64,000 nt of DNA, taken from Aegilops tauschii subsp. strangulata. Taxonomy: Eukaryota > Streptophyta > Magnoliopsida > Poales > Poaceae. Below, piece by piece: positions 23,211 to 33,804 of the stretch. The notes under the pieces were generated by a model, which worked only from the letters and a program-made list of their open reading frames with translations, ran no database searches and was not told the DNA's origin. The stretch is taken from assembly GCF_002575655.3 (NCBI RefSeq), contig NC_053039.3:372101633-372165632 (forward strand), written 5' to 3'. The stretch's first letter is position 1; each line of letters starts with the position of its first letter. The translations under genes were made by a program, and so were the position numbers.

Positions 23211-24674
23211 TGTTAGGGCATATCTCTCTCTAAGTAGTTTTGGTGATTGATGACAATGTTTTTGTGGACTAATCGCGTGCATTGAGTATTTCAGAGATTC
23301 TTTATACGGCACGAGACGATTCTTTCCCCTCGGAGATTTATGTGAAGACGGTGTAGTCTCTTTCGTTTTGGTTTGGTGGACTTGAGACATAAGAGACACC
23401 GTACTATCAAGAGGGGGTCCGCTTTGGAAAGGCTAGGGTGGAATCAACACGTACACGTCTTTGCTACACCCCCAGCTCCTTTCTTCTCCCTGGAGTTTGC
23501 TGTTTTAACTGAAGTGGAATACTGTGAGGAGAAAGCGGTAGTACCGCCGCCAGAGCGGTAGTACCACCTATGGTCCTCAAGCGGCAGTACCGCTGTCTAC
23601 AGCGGTAGTACCGCTTCGGGGCATAGGCGGCAGTACCGTCCTGGTTCGGCAACTCTACCGCCTCGATTCGAGGATGCTTTTTCTCGTGTCGGGTTGTGCG
23701 GTAGTAGTAGCAGCAGTAGCAGCGGTGGCACCGCCCTCAGGCGGTAGTACCGCGGCTACCACCGCTACTGGTGCCGCCCATACCCACTCTCTCTCTCTCT
23801 CGTTCTCTTTGCTTCTACTACGCTTAGCATATGCGGTAGTACCGCTGGTGGTCGCGGTAGTACCGCTGCGATAGTACCACTCTGCTGAGCAGTAGTACCG
23901 CTCTGTGCGAGCTGAAGAGAGGGTATCGGTTGGATTGGTTCCCCCACTATATAAGGAGGTTATCTTCTCCAAGTTGACCTACCTCTTTTCCCCCAAGCTC
24001 CATTGTTGCTCCAAAAGCTCATTTTCGCCCGATCTCTCTCCCTAGCCAATCAAACTTGTTGGTCCTTTAGGGATTGGTTGAGAAGGCCCGGATCTACACT
24101 TCCACCAAGAGAAATTTGATTCCCCCACTAATCCGGATCTTGTTACTCCTGGGTGTTTGAGCACCTAGACGGTTGAGGTCACCTCGGAGCCATATTCCAT
24201 TGTGGTGAAGCTCCGTGGTATCGTTGGGAGCCTCCAATTGAGTTATGGAGATAGCCCCAACCTTGTTTGTAAAGGTTCGGTCACCGCCTTCAAGGACACC
24301 AATAGTGGAATCACGACATCTCGCATTGTGTGAGGGCGTGAGGAGAATACGGTGGCCCTAGTGGCTTCTTGGGGAGCATTGTGCCTCCACACTACTCCAA
24401 TGGAGACGTACTTCCCCTCAAAGGGAAGGAACTTCGGTAACACATCCTTGTCTCCACCGGCTCCGCTATTGGTTATCTCTCACCTTTACTTGTGCAAGCT
24501 CTTACCGTGTCGTATCCTTTGCTTGCTCGTGTGTTTGTGGTTGTTGCATCATATAGGTTGCTCACCTAGTTACATATCTAGACAACCTAATTTGATGCAA
24601 AGTTTAATTTGGTAAAGAAAAGCTAAAAAATGTTAGTTGCCTATTCACCCCCCTCTAGTCAACTATATAGATCC
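23211..24674 (+). repeat. 3' LTR of the non-autonomous element
   Basis: Begins TGTTAGGGCATATCTC directly after the polypurine tract and ends near CCCCCCTCTAGTCAAC followed by TATATAGATCCT at 24674, where another LTR begins. The last bases may be missing. A TATATAAGG promoter-like site lies at about 23949. About 23535-23901 carries the palindrome array. Confidence 0.7.
23535..23901. repeat. Array of a 13-bp palindrome, GCGGTAGTACCGC
   Basis: At least nine exact or one- to two-base variants of GCGGTAGTACCGC lie within 370 bp (about 23535, 23555, 23581, 23601, 23627, 23739, 23833, 23855, 23889). The reverse-complement form GCGGTACTACCGC occurs at about 21083 and 21107 in the same element's leader. 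Each copy is self-complementary around a central base. Confidence 0.85.
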
Positions 24675-25548
24675 TCACTCCGCGGACCCAGCAAGGTTTG
24701 AAATCTGGGGCGTGTACGAAGATCTATCCTAGCCGCAACCTCAAGCTCATCGCCTCATGGCTTGGCCTCGTCAAGTTCGTGCGAGCGAGGGGAGGAGGGG
24801 ACACAACAGTTTACCCAGGTTCGGGCCACCTTGTGGTGTAAGACCCTACTCCTGCTTTGTGGTGGATTGGTCTCACAAGGAGGTTGAGGATGAACTAGTA
24901 CAGTGGGTGAGCAGCCTCGCGAGGGATCGGTGGATGAGAATGGGTCGACCCCCTCTCTACGGAGGAGACTAGCCTATCTTTATACTAGGCCTGGTCCTCT
25001 TCCCTCATAACTTAGGTGGGAAGGAATACCATGGTGGCCAATTCGAAAGGGGACAAGATGTACATCTTATCGTGACGAAAGGTGGTCTTCGTCTACAAAG
25101 CTTCTGGCCATGACGCAGTCGTGGGCTCGGCGATGACATCCGTCCTGCCGAGCTCGTGGTCTTGGTCTCGTTGCACCGGAATGAAAACCTTTAGGGGATC
25201 CCTCGGGAACCCGCGCTTGTCCTTGCCTCCTTAGCACCAAAAAGGGAACTGTCCTCCTCTGCGCCCGCTGGCACCCGCTGGCACCCGCCTGTCCTTGGTC
25301 GTCATGGCTCACGTCATCGCGAGCCTCGTGAGGCGGGGTACCTGCATAGAGATCTCCGCCCCTCGGGAGGTAGGCTCGGGCAGCCGCCCCTTGGGAGGTC
25401 TTGGCGTCGTTCGCCTCGCGAGGCCGGGGGCCCTCGCGAGGGTCTTGCTTGCAGAGTCTTGTAGCTGGGCCGCACCGGGCCGTCGATGGGCCACGCGCTG
25501 GGCCGCAGACAGACGAGTCTGGGTACCCCCGATCCCAGAACGCCGACA
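24675..25548 (-). repeat. Gypsy-type LTR, reverse-oriented, one end truncated
   Basis: The minus strand starts TGTCGGCGTTCTGG at 25548 and carries TATAAAGATAGGC (about 24976) and GCTAGGATAGATC near the far end. The 24675 end lacks TG...CA termini and no target duplication matches, so it is a truncated solo LTR. GC-rich TCGCGAGG-type motifs recur at 25310-25440. No ORF of substance. Confidence 0.6.
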
Positions 25549-25910
25549 GTGACATGACAAGAACATGATTCTTTTTGCCAAGAATAGTTTAGAGCTGAAG
25601 GAAAAGCAACTTAGAGTTGTCATAGTGTAAAAGAGTACCTAAAAAGGCAAAAGCACAAACATAGGAAGTCAAACGACAAAAACAAAAGCAAAAATCATGG
25701 CAAGTTTGTGTGCAAAAAAACATCATGATGCATAGACAGTACTTGCCATGGTGGTGAATAAAATACATTATGGTGGCACCCTAGTTCTGTGTAGATTTGC
25801 CATCAAGGTAGATCATATGGTTCGGGTTCTAATAAATTATGTTTTTTTCTTTAATTATTCTGAATGTTACTGTCCTAAAAGAAATAGAGGCGAACATTTA
25901 GGGAACATGC
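25549..25910. other. Intergenic stretch without recognised feature
   Basis: AT-rich DNA between the LTR and the DNA transposon. No coding frame, RNA gene or repeat family was recognised. Confidence 0.5.
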
Positions 25911-26756
25911 TTAGAGTATCTCTAGCAGATCGTGTAAACTGCGATACCACATATTCCGTTTAAGGGATACTGTAAAACAAATTTGCGGGGCACGACAGAA
26001 CATATCCTTCATACAAATACCGCATAATTTAAACTTGAGTATGCACCACCATAGTTTGCTGGAAGTTCATCACGCATTTGAACACATAACTTAAACATAA
26101 TAGATAAACCTAATCTAAACTATCCTAGTCCTTTTTGACATGGAGATAAAACCCGGCCGCGGAGTTGGAGAGAGTGAAGGCGAGTTGGTAGTCCTCCTTG
26201 TCCGCCTCGAGGCCGCGGCGACACCTTCCTCTTCGGCCTCGAGCCGCGTGGTCGGCCATAGGAGGTCCTCGATGCGGTCGAAGTTCCTCCACGCCCTCCG
26301 GTCGCTGTTGCGTGAGAGGGCGCCGCGCTCCCTCGCCTGCACGCGACGCTATTCCTCGACCCAGGGGCGGATGGAGCTGCTAGCCTCGTCGTCGTGGCGG
26401 CCGCACTTTTGCGGCGGTGAGCCGCCGCGGCCCCCTCGGCCACCACGCTCGCAACCTCCGCTTCAAAAGGGGCTGTGCGCGCAAGAATCGGCCGCTAGAG
26501 TGGGTGGATTTGGCGCCGGAGGAAGGGGAATTGCGGCGGAGGCAGGTGTGGGATATGGCGGATAGAAACCATAAATCGACCGGGATTCGGTAAATATAGC
26601 GGCGGAGCTGGGGATATACACGTCGCTTGTATATTTTTTACAAGCCAGACTTTATTTACCGGATCCGCTCGGATCAAAGTTTTTTCGTTTTCTTGTAAAT
26701 CGGCTGAAATTATAAAGACCGGTGAGATTATACAGATCTGCCAGAGATTCTTTTAG
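25911..26756. mobile_element. TIR-type DNA transposon, non-autonomous, with GC-rich filler
   Basis: The left end TTAGAGTATCTCTAGCAG at 25911 and the right end TCTGCCAGAGATTCTTTTAG (to 26756) are imperfect inverted repeats of about 27 bp. Between them lies GC-rich DNA (26150-26560) whose minus strand reads as an Arg/Ala-rich, gene-like fragment ending near 26115. There is no transposase. Target duplications are unclear. The GC block may be a captured host-gene fragment. Confidence 0.45.
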
Positions 26757-27633
26757 ATGGCCGATCCCGCATTGTTGTCAGCGGACTGATCTGGATCAGT
26801 CCGCGAATGGATACGAAATGCATATGCGATTTGGAGGTAGCTTCGGAGATGCCCTTATAGCTGAAAAAAAACATATGTACCCAAGTCCTGATTAAAAACG
26901 TCACATCTTTGGACTTTTGGAAAAGGTAAAAGAACCGTACCGGATCCAGCTGGCCCCGCACGGTCCTTACCAGATGCAGCAACATTCGCATACACTGCAG
27001 CAATCACATGCTTACGGTGTACGCTTCCTCTGGACGCAAAAGTAAATGCCAAAACACGAAACGAGCAGGGCAGCAGCACCGTGCATGCTGCGCCGCTGTC
27101 CGCACGAGCGGCCCGTGAGCCCGTAATGAGCCCAGATCCAACCCAGACAAGTCACGAACGAACCAGAGCGACACGCCACACCGTCCCCGTATCCTTCCAG
27201 AACCCTCCGTCCGTCGTGAGAAAAAAGATCTGGCCACAATCGCCATCAGCCGGGGCATCAAATCGGGGCGATAACCGCACCCGCACCGGAACCGGCAAAA
27301 GCCCAGGCGACGGAACGTCGCGTGATTTCCCCGCAGACCACCACCGTCGCCCACCCGTCCGGCACCGCTCCATCGCGTCTGCCCGTACGCGTCCACCCGC
27401 CCCAGCCCGAACCGTGCCCGCCTTTCGCTTCTCTCTCTCCCCCGTGCTCCCGAGCGGCCGAACCGACACCGAGACGACGCCAGCCCCCACCCGCGGGAGG
27501 GAGGGACACGAGTCCAACAAAGGCGGCCCCTACCCCCACCCCCATCCCCACCACCACCGTCCTCATCTCCTCCTCGAGCCCCTCCCCCCTCCTCCGCATC
27601 TCGCCACCAACCTCCCCCCGATCCCCAACCCCC
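26757..27633 (+). promoter_or_regulatory. Upstream region and 5' UTR of the kinase gene
   Basis: AT-rich to about 27000, then sharply GC-rich with many CpG, as in grass first exons. No convincing TATA box was found in the 600 bp before the CDS. C-rich and CT-rich tracts at 27420-27620 fit a 5' UTR. The transcription start cannot be placed from sequence. Confidence 0.4.
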
Positions 27634-27669
27634 ATGATCCGCAGGAGGCGCGGGCACGCCGCCGCCTAG
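27634..27669 (+). CDS. Upstream ORF of 11 codons in the kinase leader
   Basis: ATG at 27634 opens a short frame (MIRRRRGHAAA) with stop TAG at 27667-27669, 24 nt before the kinase ATG. It is very basic. Its position in the likely 5' UTR means it could reduce or condition translation of the kinase; that is inference. It is not in frame with the main CDS. Confidence 0.45.
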   Translation: MIRRRRGHAAA

Positions 27670-27693
27670 GGTTTCCACTCCCCGCCCCCCCCG

Positions 27694-30600
27694 ATGGAGT
27701 CGCTGCCGCGGAAGCGCAAGGGCGCGCGCTCCCTCGCCGGCTCCCTCCACGACGCCTCCGCGGACCGCAAGCGGACCTGCCGGGAGCGGAAGCCGCGCCC
27801 CGACAAGAAGAAAAAGAAGCCCTCCACCGCCGGCGATGACGCCGCCACCGCCTCTGGCCGGGGCGGCGTGGTCATGACGGCGCCGCCGGCCAGCGGCCGG
27901 GCCGCCCCGGACAGCCCCGGAAGGGGGCTCAAGCGCAAGGTCGGCTGCATCGAGTCCGCCACCCGGATAGGCCGCAAGAAGCGCCTCGAGGCCGAGTACG
28001 AGCTCGGCGACGAGATCGGCCAGGGCAAGTTCGGCTCCGTCCGGATCTGCCGCGCCAAGGCCGGCGGCGAGGAGTTCGCCTGCAAGGCGCTCCCCAAGAA
28101 CGGCGAGGAGACGGTCCACCGCGAGGTCGAGATCATGCAGCACCTCTCCGGCCACCCCGGCGTCGTCACGCTCAAGGCCGTCTTCGAGGACGCCGACAAG
28201 TTCTACCTCGTCATGGAGCTCTGCAGCGGCGGCCGCTTGCTCGACGAGATGGCCAGGGACGGCACCTTCTCCGAGCAGCGAGCCGCCCTTGTCATCAAGG
28301 ATCTAATGTCGGTCGTCAAGTACTGCCATGAAATGGGCGTCATCCACAGGGACATTAAGCCGGAGAATATTTTGCTCACCAAGACTGGGAAGATGAAACT
28401 AGCAGATTTTGGATTGGCAGCACGAGTTACTAACGGTAAATTCTTGCTAATATTTCACTTTGAAGCTCTGCTAGATGATAAATAAGTTGGGTTCCTGGGG
28501 GTACTCTATGTTTACACAAGTTGCAATTTTGATTCGCTTTATACGGCAAAAAGATATGAATTAGAAGTAGTAGTAGATCGACTGGAAGTCCGACATTGGA
28601 CCATGCAAGGTTCTATAATCTTTAATGATTAGTATGGTGTTACAACATTTAGAATTGATGGTTGTACATAGTTGATCTGCGATACGAGTAATTTGCCATG
28701 TTAACTGGATTATGGCGGGTTTAGGTTTCAATCACACAGCATTTTTACAGGTTGCTCATCTTTGTGACCATGCATATCATCTAATCTAATGTGTTAAACT
28801 TCTAAACAAGTCAGTTAAATAGCTCTCGATTTTTGAGTCAGAAAGTTGGTAGGAAATTTATTCATGTGTCTTCTCCTCTTGCCTGGTATTCTTAGAGAAT
28901 GGGATGATTTGAATGGAGTCTCAAAGTCGAGCGCCCATGTCTGGAATCTCTTTGTGCATTCACATGGAAGTATCTATATGTATAGTCTGAGACCCAATAT
29001 AGCACTCTTAAAGTACTGAGCATTTCAGACAGTTTCATGTTTCAAACTTACACAATCGATAGTGATTGTATTCACTGAATTGGGCCACTTGGTTATGATG
29101 GTTGTGTAACTAATAAGATAGTACCAGTTCTGCATCAAGCGTTAGGCGCTCTCATTTCTTAAGTCCTTGCGGAGTCGGAAGTGGTGAATGTTTCGCTCAG
29201 ATTCTTTTTTAAATGATGATTTCTGCATGCCGTTTCAGTGTTTTGCATGGTATCGCAAATGAAGAAATGTTCTGTGTCGTACCAATTAATATGTTAAAGG
29301 TTTTTTTTAGTCATGAATTGGTAGCATGTGGTGCCTTCATTGGTAATTTTTTGCTAGATATCCAAGGTAATTGAGGCATTGCGCTAATTGATAGTTGGTT
29401 TCATTCTACTTGTGGTGGTGCTGATACTAATTTTTCTTATTTGCGTGGAATTTGGATGTTAAGAATTTACACTGATCAATTTAATCCTTGTATTGATATT
29501 AATTTATGGCATGCTCCTGCAAGTACTTGTTGTGATGAGTCTGAGGGCCAGAATAGTCTTCTTGAGCATACCAAACAGGCTGTGTAATGTTTTGAATATG
29601 GTCTTGAGTCATTTTGATGAATTAGGAAGTGATGTGATGTCTGTCTGAATGGAGTCATATAGTCTATGAGTTGGAGTTGTCAGCATGGCTTCAGGGGCAC
29701 TGGTTCTTATAAACAGCTGCTTATATTTTGTAAGGTAATATTTAGATTATAGTAATTCTGCAGTATTTATCTATTGTTACCCATGTCTCTATCCTCTGTT
29801 CCAACTCTAGTTATCAGTTATCACTCTAATGCAATGCAGTAAGCCACTGCTGTCTTAGTACTTCTTATTAGACACTTACTGATTCAGTTCAAGAGTCTCT
29901 TCTGTCATGCTAGAGTGATGCATGTGTTGTCTTAAACTTCACTGACACTGCCCTAGGCTAGAACACATCCATCCCATGGTGCCGAGGTGGAGCAGAATGA
30001 GAGGAATTAGCCGCATGAACATTGTGTGACGAACAGTTTATCTAATGCTGCAATGCTCTAAACCTAGCAAATGATGATAAGTGACAACAATAATGTTACT
30101 GTATGATATTTTACTTTATGCATCAAAGTTCTAAGAATCCAGTATCACCTAATTTGTGCTAAGGGATGCAGATGTTTAGAGCTCTGATGCTATTTTGTTT
30201 AGTCTGTTATGTTTGTATAATTGACTTCACTTTGGTTCCTGAATAGCCCCAAATCATCTTTCTAGGGTTTTACTTGGACAGTCAAGATGTATAAATGTGT
30301 GTTTACTAGAAGTAGCTGATGTTTTTGGTCACCACTAAACAGGTCAGAAATTGTCTGGCGTTGCTGGGAGCCCAGCCTATGTGGCGCCTGAGGTGTTGTC
30401 AGGAAGCTATTCTGAGAAAGTAGACATATGGGGTGCTGGGGTGCTCCTCCATGTACTACTGCTTGGTTCACTTCCATTTCAAGGGGGCTCTCTGGAAGCT
30501 GTCTTTGAAGCTATAAAGACAGTTGAGCTTGATTTCAACAGCGGTCCATGGGAATCAATGTCAGTTCTTGGACGGGATCTTATAAGTCGAATGTTAGATC

Positions 30601-31032
30601 GAGATGTCTCTTCTAGAATAACTGCTGATCAAGTTCTTTGTAAGTCCAGGCAATTTCTCATCCAGCATAACTTTATGTTTATATTTACAAGGTTTTAATT
30701 AATTTTTTGATGATACTATTTCAGGTCATCCATGGGTGTTGTTCTACACGGAATGTACCCTGAAGGCTGTAACACCTAATGTCACTAACAAGATTGTAGC
30801 ACCCAAAATTACATGGGACAGAATTAGATCACATTGTGAGTCGTCAGCTTCAGATTCGTCTAGCCAGAGGTCGGAGGACCAGGATGAATGTGGCATAGTC
30901 GACGCACTGACAGCGGCAATAACACATGTTAGAATATCGGAGCCGAAAAGGACCCGGCTTTGCAGCCCCGGCATTCCCATACAGCAGGAGTGCTCCTCAA
31001 ACATAAAGAGCAACCTGTGTACGGCGTTCTGA
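27694..31032 (+). CDS. PEPKR2: Ser/Thr protein kinase, PEPKR2-like (three exons, 448 aa)
   Basis: Exons 27694-28435, 30343-30639 and 30725-31032, joined at GT-AG sites (GTAAAT, GTAAGT; acceptors AACAG, TTCAG) with matching phases; stop TGA. The kinase domain is about residues 102-354: glycine loop GQGKFGSV (109-116), Lys131, HRD 218-220 with Lys222 and Asn225, DFG 238-240, APE 262-264; the activation loop reads GSPAYVAPE. It belongs to the CDPK/SnRK group, resembling Arabidopsis PEP carboxylase kinase-related kinase 2, but has no EF hands, so it should be Ca2+-independent. The N-terminal 100 residues are basic with several Lys/Arg clusters (KRK at 7-9, five Lys near 38-42), possible nuclear signals. 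The roughly 90-residue tail is Ser/Thr-rich without a known domain. Substrate is not established. This is the only clear host gene, flanked by TEs on both sides. ATG 27694 follows a C-rich leader and gives the conserved length. Confidence 0.92.
28436..30342 (+). other. Intron 1 of the kinase gene (1907 bp)
   Basis: AT-rich, bounded by GTAAAT and a pyrimidine-poor CACTAAACAG. No transposon, RNA gene or further exon was recognised inside. It splits the kinase domain shortly after DFG. Confidence 0.88.
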
Positions 31033-31476
31033 CATGACCCCAATGTATAGCCCCTTGTGTGTTGGTCTGATGTCAGTGATGGCTCGCCCTGCTGGTTGTC
31101 TCTGTGCTGAGGATAATAACTCGGGTTTTCCTGTCAGAGCAAGCAAGCGTTCGACATGGTGATGCTGTAGATTGCGGTGATGGCTGATGAACCCGACATG
31201 GTAGCTGATGCTGTAAATTTTGTAAATAGAATGATCCATGTAGCTAATTTATATCTTGAGAGAGTTGAGAATAATTTCAGTCTATGATGAACATAGTGCG
31301 CGCCATCATCCTTGTTCCATTTTTTGTTTCTTCCTGTTCCTCCTAGTCTATTGAGATCAGATTTTTGCACGGATTTCCTGCATTGGATTTTTTTTTTGTT
31401 ACTAGATCTCTTTCGCCCTGAATGTATTTTCCAGAAGCTGTACTCTTAATCTGATACTTGTGATTTAAGATATGGG
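31033..31476 (+). other. 3' UTR and downstream flank of the kinase gene
   Basis: Contains AT-rich motifs such as TTTGTAAATAGAATG (about 31218) and GAGAATAATTT (about 31266) that could serve polyadenylation, but no site can be fixed. The next element starts by about 31477. Confidence 0.45.
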
Positions 31477-31746
31477 AGGACTCATTTTGTCCATTTGGGT
31501 CATCCGGACAGAAAACTTGGCCCAATGGGGCGACTCAAACGGACGCCCGTGTCCGCCTGCTGTCCGTCCCTGACCTAAATCTGGGAACAAATGGGTATGA
31601 AGCGGGCGTTCTCGTCCACCGCCGTCGCCCGCTTGTGTCCGCCACTGGTCTTATATGTCAGCGACTGCAACTTTTGCCTCCACAACACCATTGCGATTTC
31701 TGCCTCCTCCGTGCCTGCAGCAAGGCCATCGGTGCTGGTTGCCACC

Positions 31747-32069
31747 GCGCGCTCGGCCGCTCCTCTGCACCGCAGCGAGGCCACCGGCGCAGGTCACCGA
31801 CGCGCCGCAGCGAGGCCACCGGCGCAGGTCGCCGACGCGCGCTCGGCCGCTCCTCCGCGCCGCAGCGAGGCCACCAGCGTAGGTTGCCGACGCGCGCTCG
31901 GCCGCTCCTCCGCGCCGTCGCGAGGCCACCGGCGCAGGTCTCCTCCGCGCGCTCGGCCGCTCCTCTGCGCCGCAGCGAGGCCACCGGCGCAGGTCTCCGC
32001 GCGCTCGGCCGCTCCTCCGCGCCGCAGCAAGGCCACCGGCGCAAGGCTCCTCCGCGCGCTCCTGCTAGG
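31747..32069. repeat. GC-rich minisatellite, about 55-bp unit, six units
   Basis: Units start GCGCGCTCGGCCGCTCC and continue with GCAGCGAGGCCACCGG. One unit is shortened to about 35 bp. Since 55 is not a multiple of 3, translations cycle through Arg/Ala/Pro-rich frames, which explains long open frames here on both strands; they are not genes. Confidence 0.85.
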
Positions 32070-32070
32070 G

Positions 32071-32075
32071 CTCGA
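32071..32075 (+). repeat. Target-site duplication, left copy (CTCGA)
   Basis: CTCGA immediately before the Angela LTR start, repeated at 40753-40757 immediately after the right LTR. Confidence 0.93.
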
Positions 32076-33791
32076 TGTTGGAAATATGCCCTAGAGGCAA
32101 TAATAAAATGGTTATTATTATATTTCCTTGTTCATGATAATTGTCTATTGTTCATGCTATAATTGTGTTATCCAGAAATCGTAATACATGTGTGAATACA
32201 TAGACCACAACATGTCCCTAGTGAGCCTCTAGTTGACTAGCTCGTTGATCAACAGATAGTCATGGTTTCCTGACTATGGACATTGAATGTCATTGATAAC
32301 GGGATCACATCATTAGGAGAATGATGTGATGGACAAGACCCAATCCTAAGCATAGCACAAGATCGTGTAGTTCGTTTGCTAGAGCTTTTCCAAATGTCAA
32401 GTATCATTTCCTTAGACCATGAGATTGTGCAACTCCCGGATACCATAAGAGTGCTTTGGGTGTGCCAAACGTCATAACGTAACTGGGTGGCTATAAAGGT
32501 GCACTACGGGTATCTCCGAAAGTGTCTGTTGGGTTGGCACGAATCGAGACCGGGATTTGTCACTCCGTATGACGGAGAGGTATCTCTGGGCCCACTCGGT
32601 AATGCATCATCATAATGAGCTCAATGTGACCAAGTGTTTGGTCACGGGATCATGCATTACGGTACGAGTAAAGTGACTTGCCGGTAACGAGATTGAACAA
32701 GGTATTGGGATACCGACGATCGAATCTCGGGCAAGTAATGTACCGATTGACAAAGGGAATTGTATACGGGATTGATTGAATCCTCGACATCGTGGTTCAT
32801 CCGATGAGATCATCGTGGAACATGTGGGAGCCAACATGGGTATCCAGATCCCGCTGTTGGTTATTGACCGGAGAGTCGTCTCGGTCATGTCTGCATGTCT
32901 CCCGAACCCGTAGGGTCTACACACTTAAGGTTCGGTGACGCTAGGGTTGTAGAGATACTAGTATGCGGTAACCCGAAAGTTGTTCGGAGTCCCGGATGAG
33001 ATCTCGGACGTCACGAGGAGTTCCGGAATGGTCCGGAGGTGAAGAATTATATATAGGAAGTTCAGTTTCGGCCACCGGGAAGGTTTCGGGGGTCACCGGT
33101 ATTGTACCGGGACCACCGGAAGGGTCCCGGGGGTCCACCGGGTGGGGCCACCTATCCCGGAGGGCCCCATGGGCTGAAGTGGGGAAGGGAACCAGCCCCT
33201 GGTGGGCTGGTGCGCCCCCCTTGGGCCTCCCCTGCGCCTAGGGTTGGAAACCCTCGGGGTGGGGGGGAGGGCGCCCCACTTGGCTTGGGGGGCAAGCCAC
33301 CCCCTTGGCCGCCGCCCCCCCCTTGGAGATGGGATCTCCTAGGGCCGGCCCCCCCAGGGGCCCTATATATAGGGGGGGGGGAGGGAGGGCAGCAGCACCC
33401 AAGCCCCTGGCGCCTCCCTCTCCCTCCCGTGACACCTCCCCCTCTCGCTGTGCTTGGCGAAGCCCTGCCGAGATCCCCGCTACTTCCACCACCACGCCGT
33501 CGTGCTGCTGGATCTCCATCAACCTCTCCTTCCCCCTTGCTGGATCAAGAAGGAGGAGACGTCTTTCCCAACCATACGTGTGTTGAACGCGGAGGTGCCG
33601 TCCGTTCGGCGCTCGGTCATCGGTGATTTGGATCACGACGAGTACGACTCCATCAACCCCGTTCACTTGAACGCTTCCGCTCGCGATCTACAAGGGTATG
33701 TAGATGCACTCCTCTCTCGTTGCTAGATGACTCCATAGATTGATCTTGGTGATGCGTAGAATTTTTTTAATTTCTGCTACGATCCCCAACA
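32076..33791 (+). repeat. 5' LTR of Angela copy 1
   Basis: TGTTGGAAATATGCCC to GATCCCCAACA. A TATATATAGG promoter-like block lies at about 33363 with another TATATATAGG at 33050. The GC-rich part encodes long spurious frames also present in the 3' LTR. Confidence 0.95.
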
Positions 33792-33792
33792 G

Positions 33793-33804
33793 TGGCATCA
33801 TGAG
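33793..33804 (+). other. Primer-binding site of Angela copy 1
   Basis: TGGCATCATGAG, a diverged form of the initiator tRNA-Met site, begins one base after the LTR. Confidence 0.7.

Larger units (their letters stand above)
20606..24674 (+). mobile_element. Non-autonomous LTR retrotransposon, 5' end missing
   Basis: From left: a leader with GCGGTACTACCGC palindromes (20606-21254), one broken ORF (21255-22614), a non-coding stretch (22615-23196), a strong polypurine tract (AAAAAGGGGGAGAT, 23197-23210) and an LTR from 23211. No protease, RT or integrase was found. The 5' LTR and primer site are absent; the left border abuts the Angela LTR. The family was not recognised. Confidence 0.65.
31477..32075 (+). 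mobile_element. Left part of a TIR-type DNA transposon interrupted by Angela
   Basis: Begins near CATTTTGTCCATTTGGGTC and carries GACTCAAACGGACGCCCGTG; the same words in inverted order occur at 41030-41085. It contains a GC-rich minisatellite (31747-32069). The Angela target duplication CTCGA (32071-32075) ends this half. No transposase; the extreme left terminus seems degraded. Confidence 0.55.

Noticed and set aside
23535..23901. Palindrome cluster as a CRISPR array or attachment site
   Set aside because: Spacing is irregular (about 15-110 bp) and there is no spacer structure or cas gene; better seen as an LTR motif cluster.
24675..25553. Complete solo LTR with target duplication
   Set aside because: The right flank GTGAC has no match on the left, and the left end lacks TG, so it is truncated.
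27004..28155. Long open frame (383 codons) on the minus strand over the kinase first exon
   Set aside because: It is the antisense shadow of a GC-rich, codon-biased exon; Gly/Arg-rich low complexity, no domain, and the plus strand encodes a clear kinase.
28436..30342. Extra exons or a nested gene in kinase intron 1
   Set aside because: Exon 1 and exon 2 join in phase at the conserved kinase position; intron frames are short and AT-rich with no domain.
31591..32162. Open frames on both strands rich in Arg, Ala and Pro
   Set aside because: They come from the GC-rich 55-bp minisatellite, whose unit length is not a multiple of three.
33102..33726. Open frames of about 90-170 codons in the Angela LTR
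   Set aside because: The same frames occur in the other LTR (40066-40687); they are GC-rich LTR sequence without domain or conservation.
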